This document shows, in pieces, positions 1 to 6,640 of a DNA stretch of 64,000 nt. The position numbers and the translations under genes were made by a program. The DNA is from Marivivens niveibacter. GTDB taxonomy: Bacteria > Pseudomonadota > Alphaproteobacteria > Rhodobacterales > Rhodobacteraceae. Under the pieces are notes generated by a model, which was not told the origin of the DNA, made no database searches, and saw nothing but the letters and a program-made list of their open reading frames with translations. The number at the start of each line of letters is the position of its first letter. Positions within the stretch are counted from its first letter, which is position 1. The stretch is from contig NZ_MSPP01000002.1 of NCBI RefSeq assembly GCF_002150005.2, positions 62,001-126,000 of the forward strand. Reading direction: 5' to 3'.

Positions 1-111
1 CTGCATCTCTGCAACTGTCATGCCTTCGTAGTGTGCAACCACCACGACGCCAGAGCTGTCAAAGATTTGGCCGAGTTCGTCGACCAGCTTCTCTTTCTGG
101 GCTCTATCCAC
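1..111 (-). CDS. rplJ: 50S ribosomal protein L10 (N-terminal fragment, cut by window edge)
   Basis: Reading the minus strand from a GTG at 111 gives (M)[17 protein letters not shown] followed by [19 protein letters not shown], the conserved N-terminus of ribosomal protein L10, which anchors the L7/L12 stalk on the large subunit. A GGAG sits just upstream of the GTG. Only 37 codons lie in the window. It follows rplK and rplA in the standard order, separated from rplA by about 230 bases of probable leader. The reading and family are clear; only the fragment is seen. Confidence 0.93.
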   Translation of the reverse strand, partial: MDRAQKEKLVDELGQIFDSSGVVVVAHYEGMTVAEMQ

Positions 112-345
112 AGTTTCACTCCAAGTTTGGGGTTTCCCCCGGCTCAATTTGACCCCTGTTTATCAAGGGCCGTTCGGGTCCGTTTCAGGGTCCCGAGGCC
201 AGATCGCCCGATCCAAACGGAACGGATATCTATTCTCGTTTCCCATCTCAGGAAGGAATTATTGGGGAAACCCCAACCCTCCGTCTCGGACAGGACAGGG
301 CCAATAAAGGCCCCGCCATTTCACCGCACAAGGCGGCGAAAATTC
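112..345 (-). promoter_or_regulatory. probable L10-type leader of the rplJ operon
   Basis: This 234-base gap between rplA and rplJ has no ORF but several potential stems on the minus strand: GGCC-TTTATT-GGCC, TTGGGG-TTT-CCCCAA, and CGGGACCC paired imperfectly with GGACCCG further down. The stretch GTCCGAGACGGAGGG resembles the conserved part of L10 leader RNAs, where the L10/L12 complex binds its own mRNA to repress translation. Position and structure fit such a leader; identity is inferred without a covariance-model search. A promoter inside it is also possible. Confidence 0.5.
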
Positions 346-1038
346 TTAGTTGCCAGTAGCGGAATCTACATTCACCGACACGCCTGGACCCATGGTCGAG
401 GACAGCGATACTTTTTTCATGTAGGCGCCTTTGGCACCAGCTGGTTTTGCTTTTTGAACTGCGTCAACGAAAGCCAGCAGGTTTTCTTCCAGTGCTTTTG
501 CGTCGAAAGAAGCTTTGCCGATACCTGCGTGGATAACGCCAGCTTTTTCAACTTTGAACTGAACCTGGCCGCCTTTAGCTGCTTTAACAGCTTCTGCAAC
601 GTCCATAGTAACGGTGCCGATTTTCGGGTTCGGCATCAGGTTACGTGGGCCCAGAACTTTACCCAGACGACCAACGATTGGCATCATGTCTGGAGTTGCG
701 ATGCAACGTTCAAAGTCGATTTTGCCCGACTGAACAGTTTCCATCAGATCTTCTGCACCAACGATGTCAGCACCAGCAGCTTTCGCTTCTTCTGCTTTGT
801 CGCCACGTGCGAAAACAGCAACGCGAACGGTTTTACCAGTGCCGTTAGGCAGGGTAACAGTGCCACGAACCATCTGGTCAGCATGACGTGGGTCAACACC
901 CAGGTTCATCGCGATTTCAACGGTTTCGTCGAATTTCGCTTTTGCGTTGCCTTTAACCAGAGCAACAGCATCAGCTACGTTCAGATCTTCTTTACCAGCA
1001 AAGGCCTCAGCGGCCGCAGTGTAACGCTTACCAGCCAT
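346..1038 (-). CDS. rplA: 50S ribosomal protein L1
   Basis: A 230-aa protein of the usual L1 length. It carries the signature [15 protein letters not shown] at about residues 129-143, within the two-domain L1 fold that binds 23S rRNA at the mobile L1 stalk and guides deacylated tRNA release. It begins [13 protein letters not shown], one base after the rplK stop, so the two are probably co-translated. The order rplK-rplA-rplJ is canonical. L1 also commonly represses its own operon by binding the rplK leader; no such site was resolved here. Confidence 0.98.
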   Translation of the reverse strand: MAGKRYTAAAEAFAGKEDLNVADAVALVKGNAKAKFDETVEIAMNLGVDPRHADQMVRGTVTLPNGTGKTVRVAVFARGDKAEEAKAAGADIVGAEDLMETVQSGKIDFERCIATPDMMPIVGRLGKVLGPRNLMPNPKIGTVTMDVAEAVKAAKGGQVQFKVEKAGVIHAGIGKASFDAKALEENLLAFVDAVQKAKPAGAKGAYMKKVSLSSTMGPGVSVNVDSATGN

Positions 1039-1039
1039 C

Positions 1040-1465
1040 TTACTTCACCTCGATGCCCATGGAGCGTGCCGAACCCAGAATGATCTGCATAGCGGCTTCT
1101 ACCGTGTTAGCGTTGAGGTCCTTCATTTTGGCCTCGGCGATTTCTTTAACCTGAGCAGCGGTCACGGTGCCCACGGTTTCTTTACCAGGGTTGTTCGCGC
1201 CCGATTTCAGCTTTGCAGCTTTTTTCAGGTAGTACGACGCAGGAGGCGTTTTCACTTCGAAAGTGAACGACTTGTCCTGGTAGTAGGTGATGATGGTCGG
1301 GCAAGGTGCGCCCGGCTCCATATCAGCCGTTTTCGCGTTGAACGCCTTGGTGAACTCCATGATGTTGATACCGCGCTGACCCAGCGCAGGACCTACGGGC
1401 GGCGAAGGGTTTGCTTGACCTGCAGGAACCTGCAGCTTCAGCGAGCCCATTACTTTCTTGGCCAT
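1040..1465 (-). CDS. rplK: 50S ribosomal protein L11
   Basis: A 141-aa L11, the usual length. The N-terminal domain shows [19 protein letters not shown] (about residues 16-34), the proline-rich helix region that contacts the GTPase centre and thiostrepton-binding rRNA. The C-terminal part binds the 23S rRNA helix 43/44 region. The start [16 protein letters not shown] is preceded by AAAAGGAGAGGCCA, a strong ribosome binding site. About 100 bases separate it from nusG upstream. No clear terminator was seen there, so read-through from nusG is likely. Confidence 0.98.
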   Translation of the reverse strand: MAKKVMGSLKLQVPAGQANPSPPVGPALGQRGINIMEFTKAFNAKTADMEPGAPCPTIITYYQDKSFTFEVKTPPASYYLKKAAKLKSGANNPGKETVGTVTAAQVKEIAEAKMKDLNANTVEAAMQIILGSARSMGIEVK

Positions 1466-1567
1466 TGGCCTCTCCTTTTTCCAACCCCTCAGGCACGCGT
1501 GCCATCAGGACAATGTTGTGTGGTCCGGTGAAACGGGCGCGCCCGCCGAACCTCCCACGAGATAAAC

Positions 1568-2101
1568 TCAGGCGCCTTTGGTGACCTGAGTAAATTCCAG
1601 CTCGACCGGGGTTGCCCGGCCAAAGATCGAAACCGTCACCTTCAGGCGCTGGTTCGCATCATCAACTTCCTCGACCATACCGTCGAAGCCTTCGAACGGA
1701 CCGTCGTTAACCTTGACCTTCTCGCCAACTTCAAAGCTGATCTCGACGCGTGGCGCCTCTTGACCTTCTTCGACGCGACCCAGAATTGCCTGAACCTCTG
1801 CATCACGCATTGGCATCGGGCGACCCTGCGGGCCTAGGAAACCGGTCACCCGGTTGATCGAGTTAACGAGGTGATAAGCCTCGTCCGACAATTCCATGTG
1901 GACCAGAACGTAACCCGGCATAAACCGGCGTTCGGTGGTCACTTTTTTACCGCGACGAACTTCGATCACCTCTTCGGTGGGGACCAGAACTTCGTCAATT
2001 TGGTCTTCGAGACCCAGCTCTTCAGCCTTGGCGCGGATCTGCTCGGCAATCTTTTTCTCGAAGTTCGAGAGCACGCTTACCGAATACCAACGTTTCGCCA
2101 T
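1568..2101 (-). CDS. nusG: transcription termination/antitermination protein NusG
   Basis: A 177-aa NusG. The N-terminal NGN domain contains RRFMPGYVLVHM (about residues 58-69), which bridges the RNA polymerase clamp. The C-terminal KOW domain contains VGEKVKVNDGPFEGFDG (about 125-141), which binds S10 or Rho. I start it at MAKRWYSVSVL because family members begin there; the longer in-frame reading adds 23 residues unlike the family. A terminator-like hairpin lies upstream, between it and secE, so nusG may have its own promoter as well as secE read-through. Confidence 0.97.
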   Translation of the reverse strand: MAKRWYSVSVLSNFEKKIAEQIRAKAEELGLEDQIDEVLVPTEEVIEVRRGKKVTTERRFMPGYVLVHMELSDEAYHLVNSINRVTGFLGPQGRPMPMRDAEVQAILGRVEEGQEAPRVEISFEVGEKVKVNDGPFEGFDGMVEEVDDANQRLKVTVSIFGRATPVELEFTQVTKGA

Positions 2102-2179
2102 AGTCTTCGACACCCTGTCGTTTTGGCCACCAAGGACCAGAATTCCAATTATTACAGCACCTTGCGGCACCAGACTCCG

Positions 2180-2214
2180 AAAAAATAAAAGCGGCGCGCA
2201 ACGCGATTCGCCGC
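2180..2214 (-). terminator. terminator-like hairpin between secE and nusG
   Basis: On the minus strand a GC-rich stem (GCGGC pairing with GCCGC around a GC-rich loop) is followed at once by TTTTATTTTTT, the form of an intrinsic terminator. It lies downstream of secE and about 80 bases before the nusG start, so it may attenuate secE transcripts before nusG. Efficiency cannot be judged from sequence. Confidence 0.5.
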
Positions 2215-2240
2215 ACGCCAGTTCGGAATGATTGGCTATT

Positions 2241-2287
2241 ACCGCCCAAAACCCTTTAATTCAAGGGGGCTAGGCGGTTTTTTACCC
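2241..2287 (+). other. stable inverted repeat with plus-strand T-tract after secE
   Basis: CCGCC and GGCGG enclose an inner CCCTTTAATTCAAGGG stem, and TTTTTT follows on the plus strand. It looks like a terminator for plus-strand transcription, but no plus-strand gene lies upstream. On the secE strand the A-tract leads the stem, so it could act there only as a 3'-end stabilising hairpin. Confidence 0.45.
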
Positions 2288-2296
2288 AATGGCCAA

Positions 2297-2491
2297 TTAC
2301 CGGTTCAGGATCAGATCGTACAGTCCGAAACGGATCACCAAATCGGTCAGCGAGAAAAACAGCGCCAAAAGAACGGTCATGATGAAGACCATGATGGTAG
2401 TCAAAATGACTTCGCGGCGGGTTGGCCAAACAACTTTGGCGATTTCTGCGCGGGTTTGCTGAATGAACTGTACGGGATTCGTCCGTGCCAT
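2297..2491 (-). CDS. secE: preprotein translocase subunit SecE
   Basis: A 64-aa single-spanning SecE, the short form found in many non-enteric bacteria. The amphipathic segment KVVWPTRRE (residues 19-27) carries the conserved W-P-x-R-x-E motif and precedes one membrane helix at about 29-48. SecE clamps SecY in the translocon. The start MARTNPVQF has a GGAAAAG ribosome binding site. The longer in-frame reading would run into the upstream sulfotransferase-like gene and is not family-like. It lies directly before nusG, as in most bacteria. Confidence 0.95.
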   Translation of the reverse strand: MARTNPVQFIQQTRAEIAKVVWPTRREVILTTIMVFIMTVLLALFFSLTDLVIRFGLYDLILNR

Positions 2492-2558
2492 CGTCTTTTC
2501 CTTATCGGTAACGGGCGGGATGTACGCAGATATCGCGCGGTTTTCAACCCTCCGCGTG

Positions 2559-3452
2559 TCAGACGGCGTAGAACTCCACTTTATCCATCGACTTAATGGC
2601 ATCTACTTGCACATCATACAGCGCTTGCGCCTCTTGCCGCGCACGATCGTCATACAGCCGATATTTCTGATAGCCATCTTTCATCGGAAATTGGCGGCGC
2701 GTTTGCGCAGAGTTGACGGGCCGCCCCGCAGCCTTGTCCGCCATAATTTCAGCCATGGCGCGATCGGTCAGACCTTCGTGCACAATACGGTCAATGGGCT
2801 CAACAACGCCGCCTAACCTCCAACGTAACATACGCCGAACAAGTGTTTTAAACACCGATGCATAATCTTCGTACCGCCAGACATGTACCGACTTTACGCC
2901 CTCGACCTGCGCAATCGCACGAACAACGGTTGCCCAATTAACCTGTTCGAATGGATGCGCGGCGATGTAGTCATCGGGCTCTAAGAAATGCCCGTTGTAC
3001 ACAGTCTGGCTGTAGGCCGATTCCAAAAATGTGTCCGGCGAACGGATCGCCAGAAATATCCGCACATCGACACCGTCCAAGACGCTGACCAAATCACTGA
3101 TTCTTTCGCCGGCTTCGCGGTAAATCGGCAGCGCCAGCTTTCCATTACCTTCATGCAATGCGCCTAGAAAATTCTCTTCTGTCAGGAAAATGCGGCGATC
3201 ACCTTTTGACAGGAATTCGATCTGTTCGGCCGGCGTTCGCGGCGACAGTTTAATGTTGGTCCATCTGCCCAACCCAAACAAACTGGGGATATTCCGGCCA
3301 CGGCTCCGCAGATAGTCAGGTCCATACGGCCGTACGCCTGCGTCGATAATCTGCTGTTCGTAAGAAAAAATCGACTGCTGCAAATGCGTCGACGCTGTTT
3401 TATGCGCACCAAGGTGGAGAGTCAGTTCAACAGGTCTGGGCAATCGGTACAT
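2559..3452 (-). CDS. sulfotransferase-like protein
   Basis: A protein of about 297 aa with LHLGAHKTASTHLQQ at residues 12-26. This resembles the 5'-phosphosulfate-binding loop of the P-loop-like sulfotransferases common in Rhodobacteraceae. No other catalytic residue can be assigned and no substrate is known. It lies about 20 bases after tRNA-Trp and 68 bases before secE, a spot normally empty in this ribosomal cluster, and is probably co-transcribed with both. The ATG at 3452 is chosen; an in-frame TTG at 3464 adds four residues, and neither has a good ribosome binding site. Confidence 0.7.
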   Translation of the reverse strand: MYRLPRPVELTLHLGAHKTASTHLQQSIFSYEQQIIDAGVRPYGPDYLRSRGRNIPSLFGLGRWTNIKLSPRTPAEQIEFLSKGDRRIFLTEENFLGALHEGNGKLALPIYREAGERISDLVSVLDGVDVRIFLAIRSPDTFLESAYSQTVYNGHFLEPDDYIAAHPFEQVNWATVVRAIAQVEGVKSVHVWRYEDYASVFKTLVRRMLRWRLGGVVEPIDRIVHEGLTDRAMAEIMADKAAGRPVNSAQTRRQFPMKDGYQKYRLYDDRARQEAQALYDVQVDAIKSMDKVEFYAV

Positions 3453-3474
3453 CCTCGCGGTCAACGTGCCGGAG

Positions 3475-3550
3475 TGGCAGGGGCACCAGGGCTCGAACCC
3501 GGGACCTACGGTTTTGGAGACCGTCGCTCTACCAACTGAGCTATACCCCT
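3475..3550 (-). tRNA. trnW: tRNA-Trp (CCA anticodon)
   Basis: The minus strand gives a 76-base cloverleaf that starts AGGGGTATAGCTCAGTTGG and ends in an encoded CCA. The acceptor stem AGGGGTA pairs with TGCCCCT through a wobble. The anticodon loop reads CT-CCA-AA, so it decodes UGG. The T arm has GGTTCGAGCC. In alphaproteobacteria tRNA-Trp usually stands just before secE-nusG; here a sulfotransferase-like gene intervenes. Confidence 0.97.
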
Positions 3551-3561
3551 ACTGACGGCGG

Positions 3562-3590
3562 TGATTAAGCTACGCATTGCGGGGAATCAA
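3562..3590 (-). promoter_or_regulatory. likely promoter of tRNA-Trp
   Basis: On the minus strand TTGATT and TAATCA are separated by 17 bases, a sigma-70-like pair whose -10 box ends about 11 bases before the first tRNA base. It sits in the 66-base gap after the CorA/ZntB gene. The spacing fits well, but the match to consensus is moderate. Confidence 0.45.
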
Positions 3591-3616
3591 GGGGCGAAAT
3601 GCGTGGTTTTCCAACA

Positions 3617-4606
3617 TTAACGTGGTTTTCTGTTCATCAGTCGGAAAATCCACAACCCAAGCAAGGGAAACGCAAACAATCCCAAGCACAAAACCGATAG
3701 CAGCCAGAACGCGATCGGGCTGTTCACACCCGGCATTCCGCCGACATTTACCCCGAACAATCCGGTGATGAACCCCAATGGCAAAAAGATCGCTGACAAT
3801 ACAGACAAGACGAATGTGTTTTTATTAACCTGATCGCTTAATTGACCGGATAGCTCCTCTCGCAAGACCACCGCTTGATCGCGCAGTTCGTCCATGTCTT
3901 CGGCGATGCGGGTCATTTTTTGCGCTTCTTCATCGATTTCGCGCCGTGTTTCGGGGTCCATGAAGGAAACAGTCATATCTGCAAACGACCGCAAAGCGTC
4001 TCGTTGCGGACCGACATAGCGCCGCGCCGCGATGACCTGTAGGCGCAAGGCTGCAACATCGTGGCGCAGCTCCCTGCCCTTTTCACTGACGACTTTTAAT
4101 TCCAGATCTTCGGCGACGGCATCCAACTCGGCCTGAAATTCCGCGATATGTCCGACCAAATCTTCAATCAGGACGACCAGAAAATCGCCTGCCGATTGGG
4201 GGCCATGTCCTGCGTCCATCGCGGCCTCCATCCGTTCGATTGCCATGATGCGTTTGCGCGCCACCGTCACGATTCGGTGTTCGTCCGCATAAATGCGGAT
4301 CGACGCCATATCCTCGGGGTCTTCGCCGTCGTTGTCGTTGATACCGCGCAGAATCAAAATCACGCCGTCTTGGACAACCTTGATGCGGGGGCGTGTATCC
4401 ACATCCAGCAAGGCTTCGCGCGCTTGAAGGTCTAGGTAATCCAGTTCGGCCGACACCCACTCTGCTGCATCGGGATGCTTACCATCCAAATGCGCCCACG
4501 CCAGACGATCTTCGCGCAGGGCCATAGAAATGGTTTCGAAATCGGTCGGGTCGATCCATGCCCCGTCTTGCAGAATACGCGAATATTTGACGAGCGGCGT
4601 TGTCAT
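3617..4606 (-). CDS. zntB: CorA-family zinc/divalent cation transporter (ZntB-like)
   Basis: A 329-aa protein with the CorA architecture: a large cytoplasmic N-terminal domain with a long helical stretch, then two C-terminal membrane helices (about 265-285 and 297-321). The loop motif is GVNVGGMPG (285-293). This is the ZntB-type variant of the CorA GMN signature, which favours zinc transport over magnesium uptake, though substrate is an inference. The ATG at 4606 is chosen because AAGGA lies seven bases upstream; a GTG precedes it by one codon. It sits between tuf and tRNA-Trp, which are usually close neighbours. Confidence 0.87.
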   Translation of the reverse strand: MTTPLVKYSRILQDGAWIDPTDFETISMALREDRLAWAHLDGKHPDAAEWVSAELDYLDLQAREALLDVDTRPRIKVVQDGVILILRGINDNDGEDPEDMASIRIYADEHRIVTVARKRIMAIERMEAAMDAGHGPQSAGDFLVVLIEDLVGHIAEFQAELDAVAEDLELKVVSEKGRELRHDVAALRLQVIAARRYVGPQRDALRSFADMTVSFMDPETRREIDEEAQKMTRIAEDMDELRDQAVVLREELSGQLSDQVNKNTFVLSVLSAIFLPLGFITGLFGVNVGGMPGVNSPIAFWLLSVLCLGLFAFPLLGLWIFRLMNRKPR

Positions 4607-4655
4607 CACTGTGTCCTTGATCTTTTACGCACCCTAACCAGCCCACCGCCAAAGC

Positions 4656-4683
4656 AAAAGGGCCGCCTTTCGGCGACCCTTTC
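4656..4683 (-). terminator. terminator downstream of tuf
   Basis: On the minus strand the stem GGGTCGCC-GAAA-GGCGGCCC is followed by TTTT, about 25 bases after the tuf stop. It is a compact intrinsic terminator with a GAAA tetraloop, and it separates tuf from the transporter gene. Confidence 0.85.
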
Positions 4684-4706
4684 AGTAGTCTGATTGTTAG
4701 ATCAGA

Positions 4707-5882
4707 TTACTCGATGATTTTGGACACAACGCCCGAACCAACGGTACGGCCACCTTCGCGGATCGCGAAGCGCAGGCCTTCTTCCATTGCGATAGGAGCG
4801 ATCAGTTCAGCCGACAGTTTCAGGTTGTCGCCTGGCATGACCATCTCGGTGCCTTCTGGCAGAATGCAAGTACCGGTAACGTCAGTTGTACGGAAGTAGA
4901 ACTGTGGACGGTAGTTTGCGAAGAATGGGGTGTGACGACCGCCTTCTTCTTTGGTCAGGATGTAGACCTCTGCTTCGAATTTGGTGTGTGGCTTAACCGA
5001 ACCTGGCTTACACAGAACCTGGCCACGCTCAACGCCTTCACGGTCAACACCGCGCAGCAGCGCACCGATGTTGTCGCCTGCTTCACCGCGGTCCAGCAGT
5101 TTGCGGAACATCTCAACACCAGTACAGGTGGTTTTCGAGGTGTCACGGATACCAACGATTTCGATTTCGTCGCCAACGTTGATCACGCCGCGCTCAACAC
5201 GACCGGTTACAACAGTACCACGGCCCGAGATCGAGAACACGTCTTCGATTGGCATCAGGAATGGCTGGTCGATCGCGCGCTCTGGCTCTGGAATGTACGA
5301 GTCAACAGCTTCCATCAGCTCTTTGATCTTGTTTTCGCCGATGTTTTCGTCACGACCTTCCATAGCAGCCAGTGCCGAACCTGCGATGATTGGAATATCG
5401 TCGCCTGGGAAGTCGTATTCGGACAGCAGCTCGCGGATTTCCATTTCAACCAGTTCCAGCAGCTCTTCGTCGTCTACCTGGTCAACTTTGTTCATGAAAA
5501 CAACCAGCGCAGGAACGCCAACCTGACGTGCCAGCAGGATGTGTTCACGAGTCTGAGGCATAGGGCCGTCAGCTGCGTTAACAACCAGGATGCCGCCGTC
5601 CATCTGCGCCGCACCGGTGATCATGTTTTTCACGTAGTCAGCGTGACCTGGGCAGTCAACGTGAGCGTAGTGACGGTTCTCGGTCTCGTACTCAACGTGA
5701 GCGGTCGAGATGGTGATGCCGCGTGCTTTTTCTTCTGGTGCGCCGTCGATCTGGTCGTAGGCTTTGAAGTCACCAAAGTATTTGGTGATCGCTGCGGTCA
5801 GCGTGGTTTTACCGTGGTCAACGTGGCCAATGGTGCCAATGTTGACGTGCGGTTTAGAGCGTTCAAACTTTTCCTTAGCCAT
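4707..5882 (-). CDS. tuf: elongation factor Tu
   Basis: A 391-aa EF-Tu, the GTPase that brings aminoacyl-tRNA to the ribosomal A site. The G1 loop GHVDHGKT is at residues 19-26, and DCPGH and NKVD follow in the GTPase domain. Domains 2 and 3 are intact to [10 protein letters not shown]. The gene shows strong codon bias, as expected for a highly expressed gene. It is preceded by a putative promoter and followed by a strong terminator, so it is probably a single-gene unit here. Whether a second tuf copy exists (often with fusA) cannot be seen from this window. Confidence 0.99.
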   Translation of the reverse strand: MAKEKFERSKPHVNIGTIGHVDHGKTTLTAAITKYFGDFKAYDQIDGAPEEKARGITISTAHVEYETENRHYAHVDCPGHADYVKNMITGAAQMDGGILVVNAADGPMPQTREHILLARQVGVPALVVFMNKVDQVDDEELLELVEMEIRELLSEYDFPGDDIPIIAGSALAAMEGRDENIGENKIKELMEAVDSYIPEPERAIDQPFLMPIEDVFSISGRGTVVTGRVERGVINVGDEIEIVGIRDTSKTTCTGVEMFRKLLDRGEAGDNIGALLRGVDREGVERGQVLCKPGSVKPHTKFEAEVYILTKEEGGRHTPFFANYRPQFYFRTTDVTGTCILPEGTEMVMPGDNLKLSAELIAPIAMEEGLRFAIREGGRTVGSGVVSKIIE

Positions 5883-5940
5883 CTCTTGGCGCCTCGTCGT
5901 TTGGGGGCCTTAATATCTGGCCCGTTTCAACATCGCGGGC

Positions 5941-5969
5941 GATGTATTGGCTATTGGCGCGAAAATCAA
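5941..5969 (-). promoter_or_regulatory. possible tuf promoter
   Basis: On the minus strand TTGATT and TACATC are 17 bases apart, about 60 bases before the tuf ATG and just after the upstream lipoprotein gene. The -35 hexamer is the same as that proposed for tRNA-Trp. The -10 is weak, so this is tentative. Confidence 0.35.
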
Positions 5970-5972
5970 GCG

Positions 5973-6590
5973 TCAGTTGGTCGAATTCGCGTCTATCTGG
6001 TCGATTGCGTCATTATGGGCATCACCAGCCACGATTGTCGGGTCATCCGCCAGCGTTTCGGGCACCCCGCCGAACCATTCAGCGTTTTCACGCATGGTCC
6101 GCTCGACAGCGCGCGCGACGTTAAAGGCCAGCCCCTCGACCTGCTCTTCTTTCGTGCGCAACATGCCCGACCCCAAAACAGGGGTGCAGCAAGGTTCGAA
6201 AATTGTCAGGCGGATGGGGTCTTCGTTCAGTTTGGTTTGGGTCGCATCCTCAAAGAATGTCACATCAACAAGAAGCACCGATTGAGGCGAATACACCATC
6301 GGAACGCCGGGCATTGCGGCAACATAGGCCTGAACGACAACCGCGACATGATACCATGCATCGCCTTCATACCGGCCCAATCGATCCTGAACAGCCGATT
6401 GAATGGCTTCTTTCCATTCCTCGTCGGTCACATCACGTGAAAACGGGCCTTTTTGTGGGTCATTTGCAACCACAATATTATGGGCCAGCAAGAAATTCCC
6501 GATTTGGTCAGGACGTTCAGTCAGATCATCCCGGATTCCACCGCAAGCAGTCAGAACCGCCAAAGCCATCATCGCAACGACTGAACGCAT
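5973..6590 (-). CDS. putative outer-membrane or periplasmic lipoprotein of unknown function
   Basis: A 205-aa protein starting MRSVVAMMALAVLTACGG: a short signal peptide ending in the lipobox LTAC, with Cys16 as the lipidation site. I recognise no domain in the mature part; it has two adjacent cysteines (EPCCTP) in the middle. The ATG at 6590 has AAAGG eight bases upstream; the longer in-frame reading would spoil the signal peptide. It follows parC by about 50 bases on the same strand and ends next to the tuf promoter. Confidence 0.75.
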   Translation of the reverse strand: MRSVVAMMALAVLTACGGIRDDLTERPDQIGNFLLAHNIVVANDPQKGPFSRDVTDEEWKEAIQSAVQDRLGRYEGDAWYHVAVVVQAYVAAMPGVPMVYSPQSVLLVDVTFFEDATQTKLNEDPIRLTIFEPCCTPVLGSGMLRTKEEQVEGLAFNVARAVERTMRENAEWFGGVPETLADDPTIVAGDAHNDAIDQIDANSTN

Positions 6591-6640
6591 GATAGTCGCC
6601 TTTCTATAGACAGCAGCGCCCATCGTGGGGCGCTGACAAA

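Noticed and set aside
2297-3550. Integrative element at tRNA-Trp
   Set aside because: No integrase and no repeated tRNA 3' end was found in the window; only one extra gene is present.
4932-6440. 502-aa plus-strand reading frame opposite tuf
   Set aside because: It is the mirror of the strongly biased tuf gene, has low-complexity composition and no recognisable domain, and its start lies inside tuf.
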